54,064 bases of DNA from Deltaproteobacteria bacterium. GTDB lineage: Bacteria > Myxococcota_A > UBA796 > UBA9615. The position numbers and the translations under genes were made by a program. Of this stretch, positions 24,512-33,170 are shown piece by piece; position 1 is the stretch's first letter, and each line of letters begins with the position of its first letter. The stretch covers positions 1-54,064 of the forward strand of contig JAGSHC010000011.1 in assembly GCA_023954745.1 (NCBI GenBank), written 5' to 3'. The notes beneath the pieces were generated by a model. It saw only the letters and a list, made by a program, of their open reading frames with translations. It searched no databases and was not told the origin of the DNA.

Positions 24512-25462
24512 CTAGTCGGTCTCTAGAAACCGGAGGGGATTCACCGCCACGCCATCCTGATGGATCTCGAAGTGGAGGTGAGGCCCGGTAGACCGGCCCG
24601 TGCTGCCGACGCGTCCCAGGAGGTTGCCGGCGGCGATGCGCTGGCCAACCCGCACGTGGAGGCGGGAGAGGTGCGCGTACTTGCTCGACAAGCCGTAGCC
24701 GTGGTCGATGATGACGAGGTTGCCGTAGGCCGTGTGATAGCCAGCGAAGACCACGTGCCCGTCGGACGGAGCGACCACCGGAGTGCCTCGCGGCGCCGCG
24801 ATGTCGATGCCCGCATGCAGACGCCGACCCTCACCGTGGGGGCTGTTGCGGTAGCCGTACCGGCTCGTAAGCCAACCCCGCACCGGCCATACGGACGGAT
24901 GGGAGTTCACCAGGGAGCTGCGGTCATCGAGGTACGTGCGCACCTCGTAGAGCGAGGCCTCCTCATCGATGAGGCTGCCTTCCAGCTCGCGCGTGCGGGC
25001 CTCGAGCGCCTCCAGGGAGCCCGTGATGCCCTCCGAGGCGATGGGGCCGAGGTCACTCCCCTGGACCGGTGCGATGTCGTTGAGACCCTGTCGTTCGGCC
25101 GCCGCAAGCTCCAACTCAGTCAGCGGCTCCAGCCCGTAGGCCCTGGCGGACGCGTCCTCCGCCGACAACGTCCGAATCTTCGCGTCCTGCGCCATGACCC
25201 GCTCGAGGGCCTGGTCGACGCGGCTCACCCGTGCCTCGATGGCCTGCAGGCGTCCGCGGAGAACCGCGTTCTCGGCCTGGGCGGTGGGGCCGTTTCCAAC
25301 CCGCTGGCTGAACTCCCAGGTCGCAAACGAGGCGGCTGCGAGGAGGAGGAACGCGAAGGTAGCGCCGAGCACGAGGCCGGCCTTGAGCTTGCCGCCGCCG
25401 AGCACGAACTGACGCTGTGTACGTCCTTCGTCCTCGACCTGGATGACAATCTTGTTGCTCAA
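24512..25462 (-). CDS. Membrane-anchored M23 (LytM) peptidase
   Basis: This 316-residue protein has a short cytoplasmic N terminus, one membrane helix (~28-48), a coiled-coil region (~60-170) and a C-terminal LytM/M23 domain. The zinc motifs HAGIDIAAPRGTPV and GPHLHFEIHQDG are intact, so it should cleave peptidoglycan cross-bridges, unlike EnvC-type activators. It probably acts in cell-wall remodelling in the periplasm. The start is TTG at 25462, supported by an AAGGAG ribosome-binding site just upstream. The gene follows the PP2C gene after a 158-nt gap that holds a candidate promoter. Confidence 0.9.
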   Translation of the reverse strand: MSNKIVIQVEDEGRTQRQFVLGGGKLKAGLVLGATFAFLLLAAASFATWEFSQRVGNGPTAQAENAVLRGRLQAIEARVSRVDQALERVMAQDAKIRTLSAEDASARAYGLEPLTELELAAAERQGLNDIAPVQGSDLGPIASEGITGSLEALEARTRELEGSLIDEEASLYEVRTYLDDRSSLVNSHPSVWPVRGWLTSRYGYRNSPHGEGRRLHAGIDIAAPRGTPVVAPSDGHVVFAGYHTAYGNLVIIDHGYGLSSKYAHLSRLHVRVGQRIAAGNLLGRVGSTGRSTGPHLHFEIHQDGVAVNPLRFLETD

Positions 25463-25539
25463 ACTACTCCTTGATCCCGACGTCGGTTCGAAGGCCGAGG
25501 CCCTCGCTCAGATCCAATGCCCCTTGGGAGCGGGCCGGC

Positions 25540-25568
25540 ATGTGACACCGGCGCGGAACGTGAGTCAA
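25540..25568 (-). promoter_or_regulatory. Candidate promoter for the M23 peptidase gene
   Basis: Reading the minus strand, TTGACT (25568-25563) is 17 bases from TCACAT (25545-25540), about 78 nt upstream of the start. The -10 is weak (3 of 6), the -35 good (5 of 6). Confidence 0.38.
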
Positions 25569-25620
25569 CCCTTGATCGGGCCCACATGTTCCCGATCCAG
25601 CGCCGCAAGCGACAGATCGG

Positions 25621-26373
25621 TCATACCCCGTCGACCCGCGCGATGACCAGAGTGATGTTGTCGTCACCGCCGCGCGAGTTGGCGAGATCGATCAGGTCGC
25701 GAGCCACTTCCTGGAAGGACTTCTCCTCCAGCATCTCCACGATCTCCTTGTCCTCGACGAGGTTCGAGAGACCGTCGGAGCACATCATGTAGAGGTCACC
25801 GGGCTCGGCCCGCAGCACCTGCGTGTCGATCTCGACCTCCTCCTGGAAGCCCAACGACCGGGTGATGATGTTGCGGAAGCGATGGTGCTTCGCCGTCTCG
25901 GCGGTAATGAGCCCCGCCTTGATTTGCTCGTTGACCCACGAGTGGTCCTCGGTCCGCTGGGTGATCTCCCCAGCCCGGATGAGGTATCCCCGAGAGTCGC
26001 CGACGTGCGCCAGATAGGCCATGCCCTTCCGGAACAACAGGATGACCGCAGTGGTCCCCATGCCCCGGAACTCAGGGTCTGCCTGAGCCCGCTCGTAGAT
26101 CCGCTTCCCGGCGAGCCGGACCGCGTACTTGATCTTCTCCTGGGTGATTTGCTCGTCGGTCGTCTCGTCCACATCCAGGGTCTCGTCCCGAATGTTGGCG
26201 AGCACTTCCTCGACTGTGGTGACGGCGATCTGGCTGGCGTACTCGCCGCCGGCGTGACCACCCATCCCGTCGCAAACGACGTAGACCCCCAACTCATCAT
26301 TGATGAGGTAGTTGTCCTCGTTGTTCTGGCGCTTCATGCCGACATTCGTGATGCCAGCCGAAGTGATCCGCAT
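25621..26373 (-). CDS. PP2C-type Ser/Thr protein phosphatase (Stp/PrpC-like)
   Basis: This compact 250-residue single-domain PP2C has all metal and core motifs in order: NVGMKRQNNEDN, VVCDGMGGHAGGE, GMGTTAVILLF, HVGDSRGYLIR, DHSWV, MMCSDGLSN and GGDDNITLVIARV. It dephosphorylates Ser/Thr and possibly Tyr residues placed by Hanks-type kinases. No kinase gene is adjacent. A GGAGGAAG ribosome-binding site precedes ATG 26373. A strong hairpin lies in the short leader after recN. It is unfused, unlike the PP2C at 12371. Confidence 0.95.
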   Translation of the reverse strand: MRITSAGITNVGMKRQNNEDNYLINDELGVYVVCDGMGGHAGGEYASQIAVTTVEEVLANIRDETLDVDETTDEQITQEKIKYAVRLAGKRIYERAQADPEFRGMGTTAVILLFRKGMAYLAHVGDSRGYLIRAGEITQRTEDHSWVNEQIKAGLITAETAKHHRFRNIITRSLGFQEEVEIDTQVLRAEPGDLYMMCSDGLSNLVEDKEIVEMLEEKSFQEVARDLIDLANSRGGDDNITLVIARVDGV

Positions 26374-26390
26374 GGGCTTCCTCCGCCGTT

Positions 26391-26408
26391 CCTCCCCTTC
26401 GGGGGAGG
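26391..26408 (-). other. Leader hairpin between recN and the PP2C gene
   Basis: Perfect 7-bp arms CCTCCCC and GGGGAGG enclose a 4-base loop (CGAA on the transcribed minus strand, TTCG on plus). It lies 18-35 nt upstream of the PP2C start, just before its GGAGGAAG site. No T-tract follows, so a structural or processing role is more likely than termination. Confidence 0.5.
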
Positions 26409-26418
26409 CTGTCGTAAC

Positions 26419-28149
26419 CTACAGTCTACCAGGGGAGTCGCTGATGCTCGCGTGGGGCCTGAGGAGCTCGCGCGCAAAGGACTCCGCGGCGGCCGTGGAG
26501 CCAGTCCCCGCAACCATTCGCACCAGCTCCGCCACCCGCTCCTCCGTGGCGAGGGCCCGCACCTCGGTGCGCGTCCGCCCATCCGCGACCTGCTTCTCCA
26601 CGCGGAAGTGAGCCGCGCCAGCCGCCGCGATGTGGGGCAAGTGGGTGATGACCAGCACCTGGCTCTCCGACGCAATGGCCACGAGCTTGTCAGCCACTGC
26701 CTCAGCCGTGGCCCCCCCCAGACCAGCGTCGACCTCGTCGAAGACGCAGACCTGCACATGCACCGAGCGCGTCCCCGCGAGGGCCCGCCTGATCGAGAGC
26801 AGGATGCGGGAGAGCTCACCTCCCGATGCCACGCGCGCGAGCGGCCTGGGATCTTCCCCCGGGTTCGCGGAGAGCAGGAGCGCCACGGCGTCGGCCCCAT
26901 GAGACGCCGCAAAGGGCCCGCCATCCGCCATGGGCACGCCCTCCCCTGCAGCCAGGGGGACGACCTCCACGAGAAGACGGGCCTTCTTCATCGCCAGCGA
27001 CGTCAGTTCGCCCTCGACTCGCTGCCCGAGGGCCACCCCGGCCGCACGCCGCTTCCTCGTGAGCTTCTCGCACGCCGAGCGCGCCGAGACCCGCGAGACC
27101 TCGATCGCGCGGTCGAGTTCGTCGAGCCTCAGGTCGAGGGTGCCCAGCTCGTGACACTCCGCCTGCAGCTTCTGCTGCAACGCCACCAGGCCGTCCGGAG
27201 TCGTCCGATGCTTGCGAGCCAGTTGATGCATGAGAGCCAGGCGGTCCTCGAGTTCTTGCAGGCGCCCTGGGTTCTGACGGGTCCGGCTGGCGTAGCCGGA
27301 CAGCTCCCGCGCGACGTCCTCGACGCCGTACAAGGCCTCGGTGATCGTCTCCAGCAGTGGCTTCAGGGTCTCGTCCGTGGCCGCCAGATCCCGTAAGGCC
27401 TTGCTCGCATCCCCCAACCGCTCCACCGCTGCCGCCGACCCGCTGTACAACGCGCGCTCCGCAGCCCGCGCCTGCTCCGCGAGCTGCGCCGCGCTGTGCA
27501 GGACCAGCCGCTCCTGCGCGAGGCCGTCCTCCTCGTGGAGAACCGGACCGAAGTCGTCGAGCTCGGTGAGCTGGAACTCGAGGAACTCGAGGCGGGCTCG
27601 CTGATCATCCTCCTTGGTCCGCAGCCGTGTCCTCTCCTGGTCGAGGGCCCGCAGGGCCCCCACGCTCTCGGCCACCTCGTCGAGCAGGCCTTGATGGTCC
27701 CCGAACTGGTCGACAATGGTCCGGTGCCTCGCCTCGTCCAACAGGACGCGATGCTCGTGCTGGGACGCGTAGTCCACCAGGACTGTGGCCAGCTCCCGCA
27801 GGGTCGACGTGGGCACCACCTGACCGGCCACGTATGCGCGCGAGCGCCCTGCGGCGCTGACGACCCTGCGGATCAAGAGCTCGTCCTCGGCGTCGACCTT
27901 GAGCTCCAGGCGATCAACCACGGCCTGGGCCGGCTCGTCGAGATCGAAGCGAGCGACCACCTCGGCAGATGACTGCCCCGTGCGCACCATCTCTGCGCGG
28001 GCCCTCGCCCCGAGGACCAACCCCAAAGCGCCCAAGATGATGGACTTGCCGGCCCCGGTCTCACCCGAGAGCACGTTGAGTCCTGGCCCGAAGGCCACCG
28101 TCACGTCCTCGATGATCGCGACGTTCCTGATCCGTAGTTCGCGCAGCAT
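26419..28149 (-). CDS. recN: DNA repair protein RecN
   Basis: This 576-residue SMC-like ATPase has Walker A GETGAGKS (29-36) after the RecN opening MLRELRIRNVAIIEDVTVAFGPGLNVLSG. A long coiled-coil middle follows. The C-terminal signature RVASGGELSRILLSIRRAL and Walker B VCVFDEVDAGLGG complete the head domain. RecN binds DNA ends and holds sister chromatids during double-strand break repair. It follows nadK by 18 nt on the same strand, a common nadK-recN pairing, and is followed by the PP2C gene after 45 nt. No SOS box was recognised upstream. Confidence 0.95.
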   Translation of the reverse strand: MLRELRIRNVAIIEDVTVAFGPGLNVLSGETGAGKSIILGALGLVLGARARAEMVRTGQSSAEVVARFDLDEPAQAVVDRLELKVDAEDELLIRRVVSAAGRSRAYVAGQVVPTSTLRELATVLVDYASQHEHRVLLDEARHRTIVDQFGDHQGLLDEVAESVGALRALDQERTRLRTKEDDQRARLEFLEFQLTELDDFGPVLHEEDGLAQERLVLHSAAQLAEQARAAERALYSGSAAAVERLGDASKALRDLAATDETLKPLLETITEALYGVEDVARELSGYASRTRQNPGRLQELEDRLALMHQLARKHRTTPDGLVALQQKLQAECHELGTLDLRLDELDRAIEVSRVSARSACEKLTRKRRAAGVALGQRVEGELTSLAMKKARLLVEVVPLAAGEGVPMADGGPFAASHGADAVALLLSANPGEDPRPLARVASGGELSRILLSIRRALAGTRSVHVQVCVFDEVDAGLGGATAEAVADKLVAIASESQVLVITHLPHIAAAGAAHFRVEKQVADGRTRTEVRALATEERVAELVRMVAGTGSTAAAESFARELLRPHASISDSPGRL

Positions 28150-28167
28150 GGCCTTGTCGAAGCGCGC

Positions 28168-29022
28168 TCAGGCGCCGCCCCACCCCATCTTCGTGCGGAG
28201 GATGGAGAAGAAGTCCTGGGAGGCCACCTTCACCAGCTTCGCTTTGTGGGCCGCACGCCGCACGCGCACTCCGTCGCCAGGGAAGAGCGGGAATCCCTCC
28301 TGGCCATCGATGGTCAGGTAGACGTCGCCGCGAGCCTCCATCAACCGACACTCCACAGTAGACGCCGCCGGCACGATGATCGGCCGGTTCGTCAGCATGT
28401 GAGGGCAGATGGGAGCGACGAGAAACACCTCGGTTGTGGGGACGATGATGGGACCACCGACGGCGAGCCCGTAGGCGGTCGACCCCGTCGGGCTCGCGAT
28501 GATCAGGCCATCCGCGAGGAAATTGGAGACGAAGTTCCCGTCCACCCGGTTCTCGAGCCGGATGACCTGAGCGAGAGCCCCCTTGTTCACGACGATGTCG
28601 TTGAACGCGAGAAACGGCCCCTCGCTGGTGTCGTCGGGACGGGTGACCTCCGCGGAGAGCATCAACCTCTCTTCGACCGCGTACTCCCCAGCGAGCACGC
28701 TCTCGACGACATCGTCCATGCCGTCGACACCCACGTCGGTGAGGAAGCCGAGCCGCCCCATGTTCACGCCGAGAATGGGCACGCCCTTCGGACCAAAGGT
28801 CCGGGCTCCCAGCAACAGCGTCCCGTCACCGCCGAGCACGACCGCAAGGTCCGCGTCCTCACCGAGTTCATCGCGGTGGACGCCACCCTCCACCCCGGCG
28901 AGGCGTGCGGCGGACTCCTCGAGCTGGGTCTCGTGCCCGCGACCACGCAGCGCGGCCGCCACTTCGGCGGCCTTCTTGGCGGCCTTCTGGCTCTGGGGCT
29001 TGGCGAGGAGAGCGATACGCAA
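28168..29022 (-). CDS. nadK: NAD kinase
   Basis: This 284-residue ATP-NAD kinase has GGDGTLL (64-70), the NMGRLGFLTDV segment, the NDIVVNKG motif and the SPTGSTAYGLAVGGPIIVPTT substrate-binding signature. It phosphorylates NAD to NADP. The length is that of bacterial NadK. The start is a TTG at 29022 with a GGAGG ribosome-binding site 7 nt upstream. It sits between rsmA and recN in one minus-strand run. Confidence 0.95.
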   Translation of the reverse strand: MRIALLAKPQSQKAAKKAAEVAAALRGRGHETQLEESAARLAGVEGGVHRDELGEDADLAVVLGGDGTLLLGARTFGPKGVPILGVNMGRLGFLTDVGVDGMDDVVESVLAGEYAVEERLMLSAEVTRPDDTSEGPFLAFNDIVVNKGALAQVIRLENRVDGNFVSNFLADGLIIASPTGSTAYGLAVGGPIIVPTTEVFLVAPICPHMLTNRPIIVPAASTVECRLMEARGDVYLTIDGQEGFPLFPGDGVRVRRAAHKAKLVKVASQDFFSILRTKMGWGGA

Positions 29023-29067
29023 TGGAGAGCCTCCGCGCGGGACGTTAGCAGCGGCCTCGGCGGACGG

Positions 29068-29889
29068 TCACTCGACGGGCTCCAGAGCCGCGGCCAGGGC
29101 GACGAACTGGGTCGGCGTGACGGCGTCTGCCCGCACCCCCTCGGCGATGCCGGCGGTGGCCAACGCCGCATGGAGAGTCGCCGGGTCCGACGTCACCGTG
29201 GGGGCGAGCTTGAGCGAGTTCACGAGGGTCTTGCGGCGACTCTGGAAGCCAGCACGCGCCACCTTCCGCAGCCACTGGTAGTCGACTCCCTGGTCTTCGC
29301 ACAGGGTGGTGGGCCGACGCCGCAGCCGGACCACCGCGGACAGCACCTTCGGGACGGGTCGGAACGCTCCGCCCGGCACGCTGAACAACCGCCACCCCTC
29401 GCAGAAGTTGGCCACCTGGACCGACAAGCTGCCGTACGCCTTGGTGTTCGGCTGGCCCACGATGCGGTCCGCGACCTCCGCCTGGAACATCAGGGTGAGC
29501 GACGAGAGGTCGTTCCCCCAGTTCTCGAGCAAGTGCAGGGTGATGCGCGCCGCCATGTTGTACGGCAGGTTCGCGACGACCCGGTAGGGAGCGTCGAAGG
29601 GCAGCTCCGCGGGCAGGACCTTGAGGGCGTCCCCATGCACGACGGACACGCCATCGTCGTCTGCGAAGTGGGCTGCGTGCTCCGCAGCGAGGGAGTCGTC
29701 CTTCTCGATGCAGACGAACCGGTCGGCCCGAGCCCGAAGCTGGCTCGTGAGCGCCCCACGGCCGGGACCGATCTCGACCACGGTCTCGCCCGCGATGACC
29801 CCCGCCGCTTCGACGATCCGCCGGATGACCGTCTGATCCACCAGGAAGTTCTGCCCGAGAGAACGCTTCGCTCGCTGCCGACCCGTCAT
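29068..29889 (-). CDS. rsmA: 16S rRNA dimethyladenosine transferase RsmA/KsgA
   Basis: This 273-residue enzyme begins with the family motif RSLGQNFLVD. The SAM-binding motif VVEIGPGRGALT and the catalytic NLPYNM follow, with VPPGGAFRPVPKVLSAVV-like sequence beyond. It dimethylates two adenosines near the 3' end of 16S rRNA. ATG 29889 overlaps the stop of the upstream DUF2062 gene (ATGA); the frame extends to 30018 but that part lies within DUF2062. It belongs to a tsaD-DUF2062-rsmA coupled operon. Confidence 0.95.
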   Translation of the reverse strand: MTGRQRAKRSLGQNFLVDQTVIRRIVEAAGVIAGETVVEIGPGRGALTSQLRARADRFVCIEKDDSLAAEHAAHFADDDGVSVVHGDALKVLPAELPFDAPYRVVANLPYNMAARITLHLLENWGNDLSSLTLMFQAEVADRIVGQPNTKAYGSLSVQVANFCEGWRLFSVPGGAFRPVPKVLSAVVRLRRRPTTLCEDQGVDYQWLRKVARAGFQSRRKTLVNSLKLAPTVTSDPATLHAALATAGIAEGVRADAVTPTQFVALAAALEPVE

Positions 29890-30416
29890 CCGTCTGCCCT
29901 CGCGCTTCTCGCCATGTGCCTTCGATGCCGGCGCCGATGCACTCCCCACGCCCATCGCCGCGCCACGGCCCACACGACCAGCGACGCGACGGTGCCCGTC
30001 ACCAGAGACCCCAGACACAGCGTGAAGTAGTCATGGAGGTCGAGGCTGAAGATCGACAGTGGGTCCGACACGAGCTGGCTCGGGTTCCGAAGAGGAGAGT
30101 CGGGGTTGCTCCCAGGAGTGAGAGTGACCCCCACCAACAGGTTCGTCAGCTGAATCGGCGCCACGGTGACGGGGTTGCTCAAGCAGACCATCGCCACCGC
30201 CGCGAGCTTGCTCACCCGAGACCAACTCGCAGTGACCAACGCCGCCGGGAAGTGGAGGAGCCAGATCGGCGTCCAGAGCCAGAACGCCCCCAGAGCGAGT
30301 CCTCCGGCCAGGTAGTCCGCACCCTGCTTGGAACGGAAGGCCCGGTACAAGTTCAGCTTCGCCGGGGCGAAGAGCTTGCTCATGCACGAGCGCGGCTCCC
30401 GACGGGTCCGGTTCAT
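29886..30416 (-). CDS. DUF2062 membrane protein
   Basis: This 176-residue protein has the DUF2062 layout: a short basic N terminus, ALGAFWLWTPIWLLHFPAALV, a Pro-containing second helix (CLSNPVTVAPIQLTNLLVG), and a final helix near FTLCLGSLVTGTVASLVVWAVARRW. A basic Arg/His-rich tail follows. The function is unknown. ATG 30416 overlaps the tsaD stop (ATGA) and its own stop overlaps the rsmA start, so it is translated in series. ATG 30383 is an alternative start. Confidence 0.82.
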   Translation of the reverse strand: MNRTRREPRSCMSKLFAPAKLNLYRAFRSKQGADYLAGGLALGAFWLWTPIWLLHFPAALVTASWSRVSKLAAVAMVCLSNPVTVAPIQLTNLLVGVTLTPGSNPDSPLRNPSQLVSDPLSIFSLDLHDYFTLCLGSLVTGTVASLVVWAVARRWAWGVHRRRHRRHMARSARADG

Positions 30417-31441
30417 GCCCGGACCCCCAGCGCCAATCCGGGAGCGACGTCGACATTGAGGTCCGAGCGCTCGCCCCTCGCCAGGCGCAGCCAGGCCGCA
30501 TAACCGATCATCCCGGCATTGTCGGTGCAGAACCTCATCTCGGGCCGGTGGACCTCCCAGCCTTCTTTGTCCGCCATCTCCGCGATGGCCGAGCGAAGCC
30601 GGGAGTTCGCGGCCACCCCGCCCGTCGCCACCACACGAGTCACCCCGAGCTCGCGGGCGGCCTTGCGCGTCTTGAGGAGGAGCGCATCGACAATGGCTTC
30701 CTGAAGCGAGGCGCAGAAGTCCGCCAGAGCTTGTCCTTCGGGAACACCGTGTTCGTTGATGTGCTTCCAGACGGCAGTCTTCAACCCCGAGAAGGAGAAG
30801 TTGTAGCCGGGCTTCTTGCTCATTCCCCGAGGCAGCGCAACGGCATGGGGGTTCCCCGTCTGAGCCAGCCGGTCCACGTGGACCCCTCCGGGATACGGCA
30901 GACCGAGCAAGCGCGCGCTCTTGTCGAACGCCTCGCCCGCGGCGTCGTCCAGAGTGGAGCCGAGCACCTCGTACTCCCCCACTCCATGGCAATGGACGAG
31001 GGAGGTGTGCCCTCCGCTCACCGTCAGCGCCAAAAAGGGAAACGGTGGCGTCTCCTGGCCGACAAATGATGCGAGGAGGTGTCCCTCGAGGTGATTCACC
31101 CCCAGGAGAGGGATGCCGCGCCCGACCACGAGCCCCTGAGCCCACGCGAGGCCTACGAGCAGGCAGCCCACGAGGCCTGGCCCGCGGGTCACTCCAACCG
31201 ACTTCAGGTCGTCGAGCCTGACGTCGGCCTGGGTCAAGGCCTCTGCGACCACCGCGTCGATCCACTCGATATGGCGCCGCGACGCGAGCTCGGGAACGAC
31301 GCCCCCGAACTCCATGTGATCTTCGATCTGGGATCGAACGACGCAGGAGAGAACGACACCACCGTCGCCGATCACGGCCGCTGACGTCTCGTCGCAGGAC
31401 GTCTCGATGGCGAGTAGCGGGGTGATCGGGGCGTCCGACAT
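30413..31441 (-). CDS. tsaD: tRNA N6-adenosine threonylcarbamoyltransferase TsaD
   Basis: This 342-residue Kae1/TsaD has the ETSCDETSAAV opening, GGVVPELASRRH, the metal-binding HxxxH in NHLEGHLLA, and FPFLALTVSGGHTSLV. It transfers the threonylcarbamoyl group to A37 of ANN-decoding tRNAs with TsaB, TsaC and TsaE. It heads the DUF2062-rsmA operon. A TACACT -10 box 8 nt before ATG suggests its own leaderless promoter within the short gap after the selenoprotein gene. Confidence 0.96.
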   Translation of the reverse strand: MSDAPITPLLAIETSCDETSAAVIGDGGVVLSCVVRSQIEDHMEFGGVVPELASRRHIEWIDAVVAEALTQADVRLDDLKSVGVTRGPGLVGCLLVGLAWAQGLVVGRGIPLLGVNHLEGHLLASFVGQETPPFPFLALTVSGGHTSLVHCHGVGEYEVLGSTLDDAAGEAFDKSARLLGLPYPGGVHVDRLAQTGNPHAVALPRGMSKKPGYNFSFSGLKTAVWKHINEHGVPEGQALADFCASLQEAIVDALLLKTRKAARELGVTRVVATGGVAANSRLRSAIAEMADKEGWEVHRPEMRFCTDNAGMIGYAAWLRLARGERSDLNVDVAPGLALGVRA

Positions 31442-31449
31442 GGAGCCGG

Positions 31450-31455
31450 AGTGTA
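31450..31455 (-). promoter_or_regulatory. -10-like box just before tsaD
   Basis: TACACT on the minus strand (4 of 6) lies 8 nt before the tsaD ATG, within the 19-nt gap after the selenoprotein stop. It fits the leaderless pattern seen at four other genes in this window. Confidence 0.28.
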
Positions 31456-31460
31456 GGGAC

Positions 31461-33170
31461 TCAGTCCTTGTGATCCACCTTGGGGAGATACTCGGCGTGC
31501 ACGAAGCGCCCCTCCGTCTGCTCCTCGGTGTGGCAGGCGAGGCAAACGGCCTCGGTCGGAGCGAGCACGATGTTCTCCTTCGTCGGGGCGGCGGCGTGCG
31601 CCTTCCCGGGACCGTGGCATGACTCGCACTGGACGTTCTTCAGGGGGCCCACCTCGGTAGGCACCTCGGGTCCACCAGGCTGGTTGGCTCCAGTCACGTG
31701 GCAGGACCAGCAGTCGAGATCGTATTGGCGCTGGTCCTTGACCAGACCCGCCCATGCTCGGGAGTGCGGAGTACCCATCCAGTCGGTGTGCTGCTCCTTG
31801 TGGCAGCCCATGCACGCCCGCGCGGTGACGAAGTCGCCGTAGTCCGCCTTCGCCGCGACCTGCGGCTGCCGCACCGTGGCCTTCGCCAGAGCGTCCTTGA
31901 GCTTGTTCCCCGAGTTTCCAGGGCCGAGGAGCAAGAGGTAGCCATCCACCATCTTCGCGATCTCTGGGTCATCAGGCACGTCCCGGCTCATGGGGATGCG
32001 CTTGCCGCGTAGGAGATGGCCCGTCCCACTGTCCTCGGGAGGAATGACGAGGGCCTCGAGCTTCTTCGTCGTGAACGTCCGCACCCGCTCGATCCGCGTC
32101 TTCGCGGAGGGGTTCGTCTCTTGCTCGATCTGCGCGTCGTAGCGCGCCAACTGTTTCTCCAGTTGCGCCTTCTGCCCGAGAAGACGCGCCCGCCCGTCGG
32201 GATCGGCCCAGCCGCTGCCCCCGGGCCGAAGGTCGAGCCGCAGCTCACCGACGTACTTGCTCCGCGACCCAGCCTCGAGCAGCGCGGTGGAGCCCACGAT
32301 GATCGGGTCCTCCTGATGCCGTTTGCTGTGGCCCGTGAACATCAAGTCGATGCCCTCGACCTGCTCTGCCACCTTCTGGGCGTCATCGAAGTTGGTGTGC
32401 ATCAGCACGACCACGAAGTCGACGTTCTGGCTCCGGAGCTCAGCGACCGAGGAGGTCAAGGCGGCGATTGGGTCGTCGAACCGCCCCTCGAGCACCGAGA
32501 GGGTGTCCAGGGTCGCTGCGGTGAGGCCAATTCTGTACTCCCCCTTGGTGACGATGCGGCTCGCGGGGAAGACAAGGTCTCCCGTCTCGGGGTCGCGGAG
32601 GTTGGCGCTGATGTACGGCGCTCCGTGCTTCCGCGCGATCTTGCGCAGCCAGGGGAGGCCGAAGGCGACATCCGACTCCCCGATGCCGAGAGCGTCCATG
32701 CCCATGGCCGTCGTCGCTTCGATGAGCAGCTCGGCCTTGATCTTGCGCTGCTGCTCCTCCTTGGCGGAGACCACCGCGCGCGGCGCGAGCATGTCCCCTG
32801 CGTCCACCTGCAAGATGGGGACGTTCAGAGCGCGGATGGTGTCGAGATACGTTGCTTTCCTGGCGAGACCGCCGAGGGGGTTCTTCGGTCAGCCGCAGGG
32901 TTCGATCTCGCCGTCCACGTTGTTCGTGAACACGACGAGAAGGTCTCCCGGTGGGTCGTCCAGCGCCTTTGCGAGGGGGTCGTTTCCGCCCTTCGTCTTG
33001 GTCTTGTCGCCCGGCTTGAGGGTCTTCACCGTCGAAGGCCGCGTGGCCTCGGGGGTGTCCGCCTGGACTGCGGAGGCCTTCGATGTGGAGACTGAAGGGG
33101 TCAGGGGCTCCTCGGGGGAGCCGCAGCCCACCGCGACGAGGAGCACAACAAGAGCAAAGAACCTAGTCAC
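31461..33170 (-). CDS. UshA-like tetrahaem selenoprotein (UGA = Sec94)
   Basis: One frame runs from GTG 33170 to the stop at 31461, interrupted only by an in-frame TGA at 32891-32889, read here as selenocysteine. The resulting 569-residue protein has a lipoprotein signal (lipobox AVGC, Cys16). A metallophosphatase region resembles UshA/5'-nucleotidase (FTNNVDGEIEPCG-Sec94-PKNPLGGLARK, LQVDAGDML, IGESDVAFG, LMFTGHSKRH). The C-terminal part carries four CxxCH haem sites at residues 453, 487, 515 and 543. Residues 91-94 read P-C-G-Sec; I recall homologs with EPCGC, so Sec replaces a Cys. Several catalytic nucleotidase positions are altered, so a redox role is likelier than nucleotidase. The start overlaps the CpoB-like stop by 8 nt. 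ORF callers would split it at the TGA. Confidence 0.86.
32859..32888 (-). promoter_or_regulatory. Bacterial SECIS element directing UGA recoding
   Basis: Immediately after the UGA (minus strand), CCU-C-GGC pairs with GCC-AGG (32877-32871 with 32864-32859, one bulged C), leaving loop GGUCUC (32870-32865). The loop begins exactly 18 nt after the UGA and opens GGUCU, as I recall for the E. coli fdhF SECIS bound by SelB. This supports Sec insertion rather than a sequencing error. Confidence 0.78.

Noticed and set aside
32889-32891. TGA as a sequencing error or nonsense mutation (pseudogene)
   Set aside because: The codon lies at the conserved Cys/Sec position, flanks keep coding sequence, and a SECIS-like stem with the right distance follows; no other stop or frameshift occurs.
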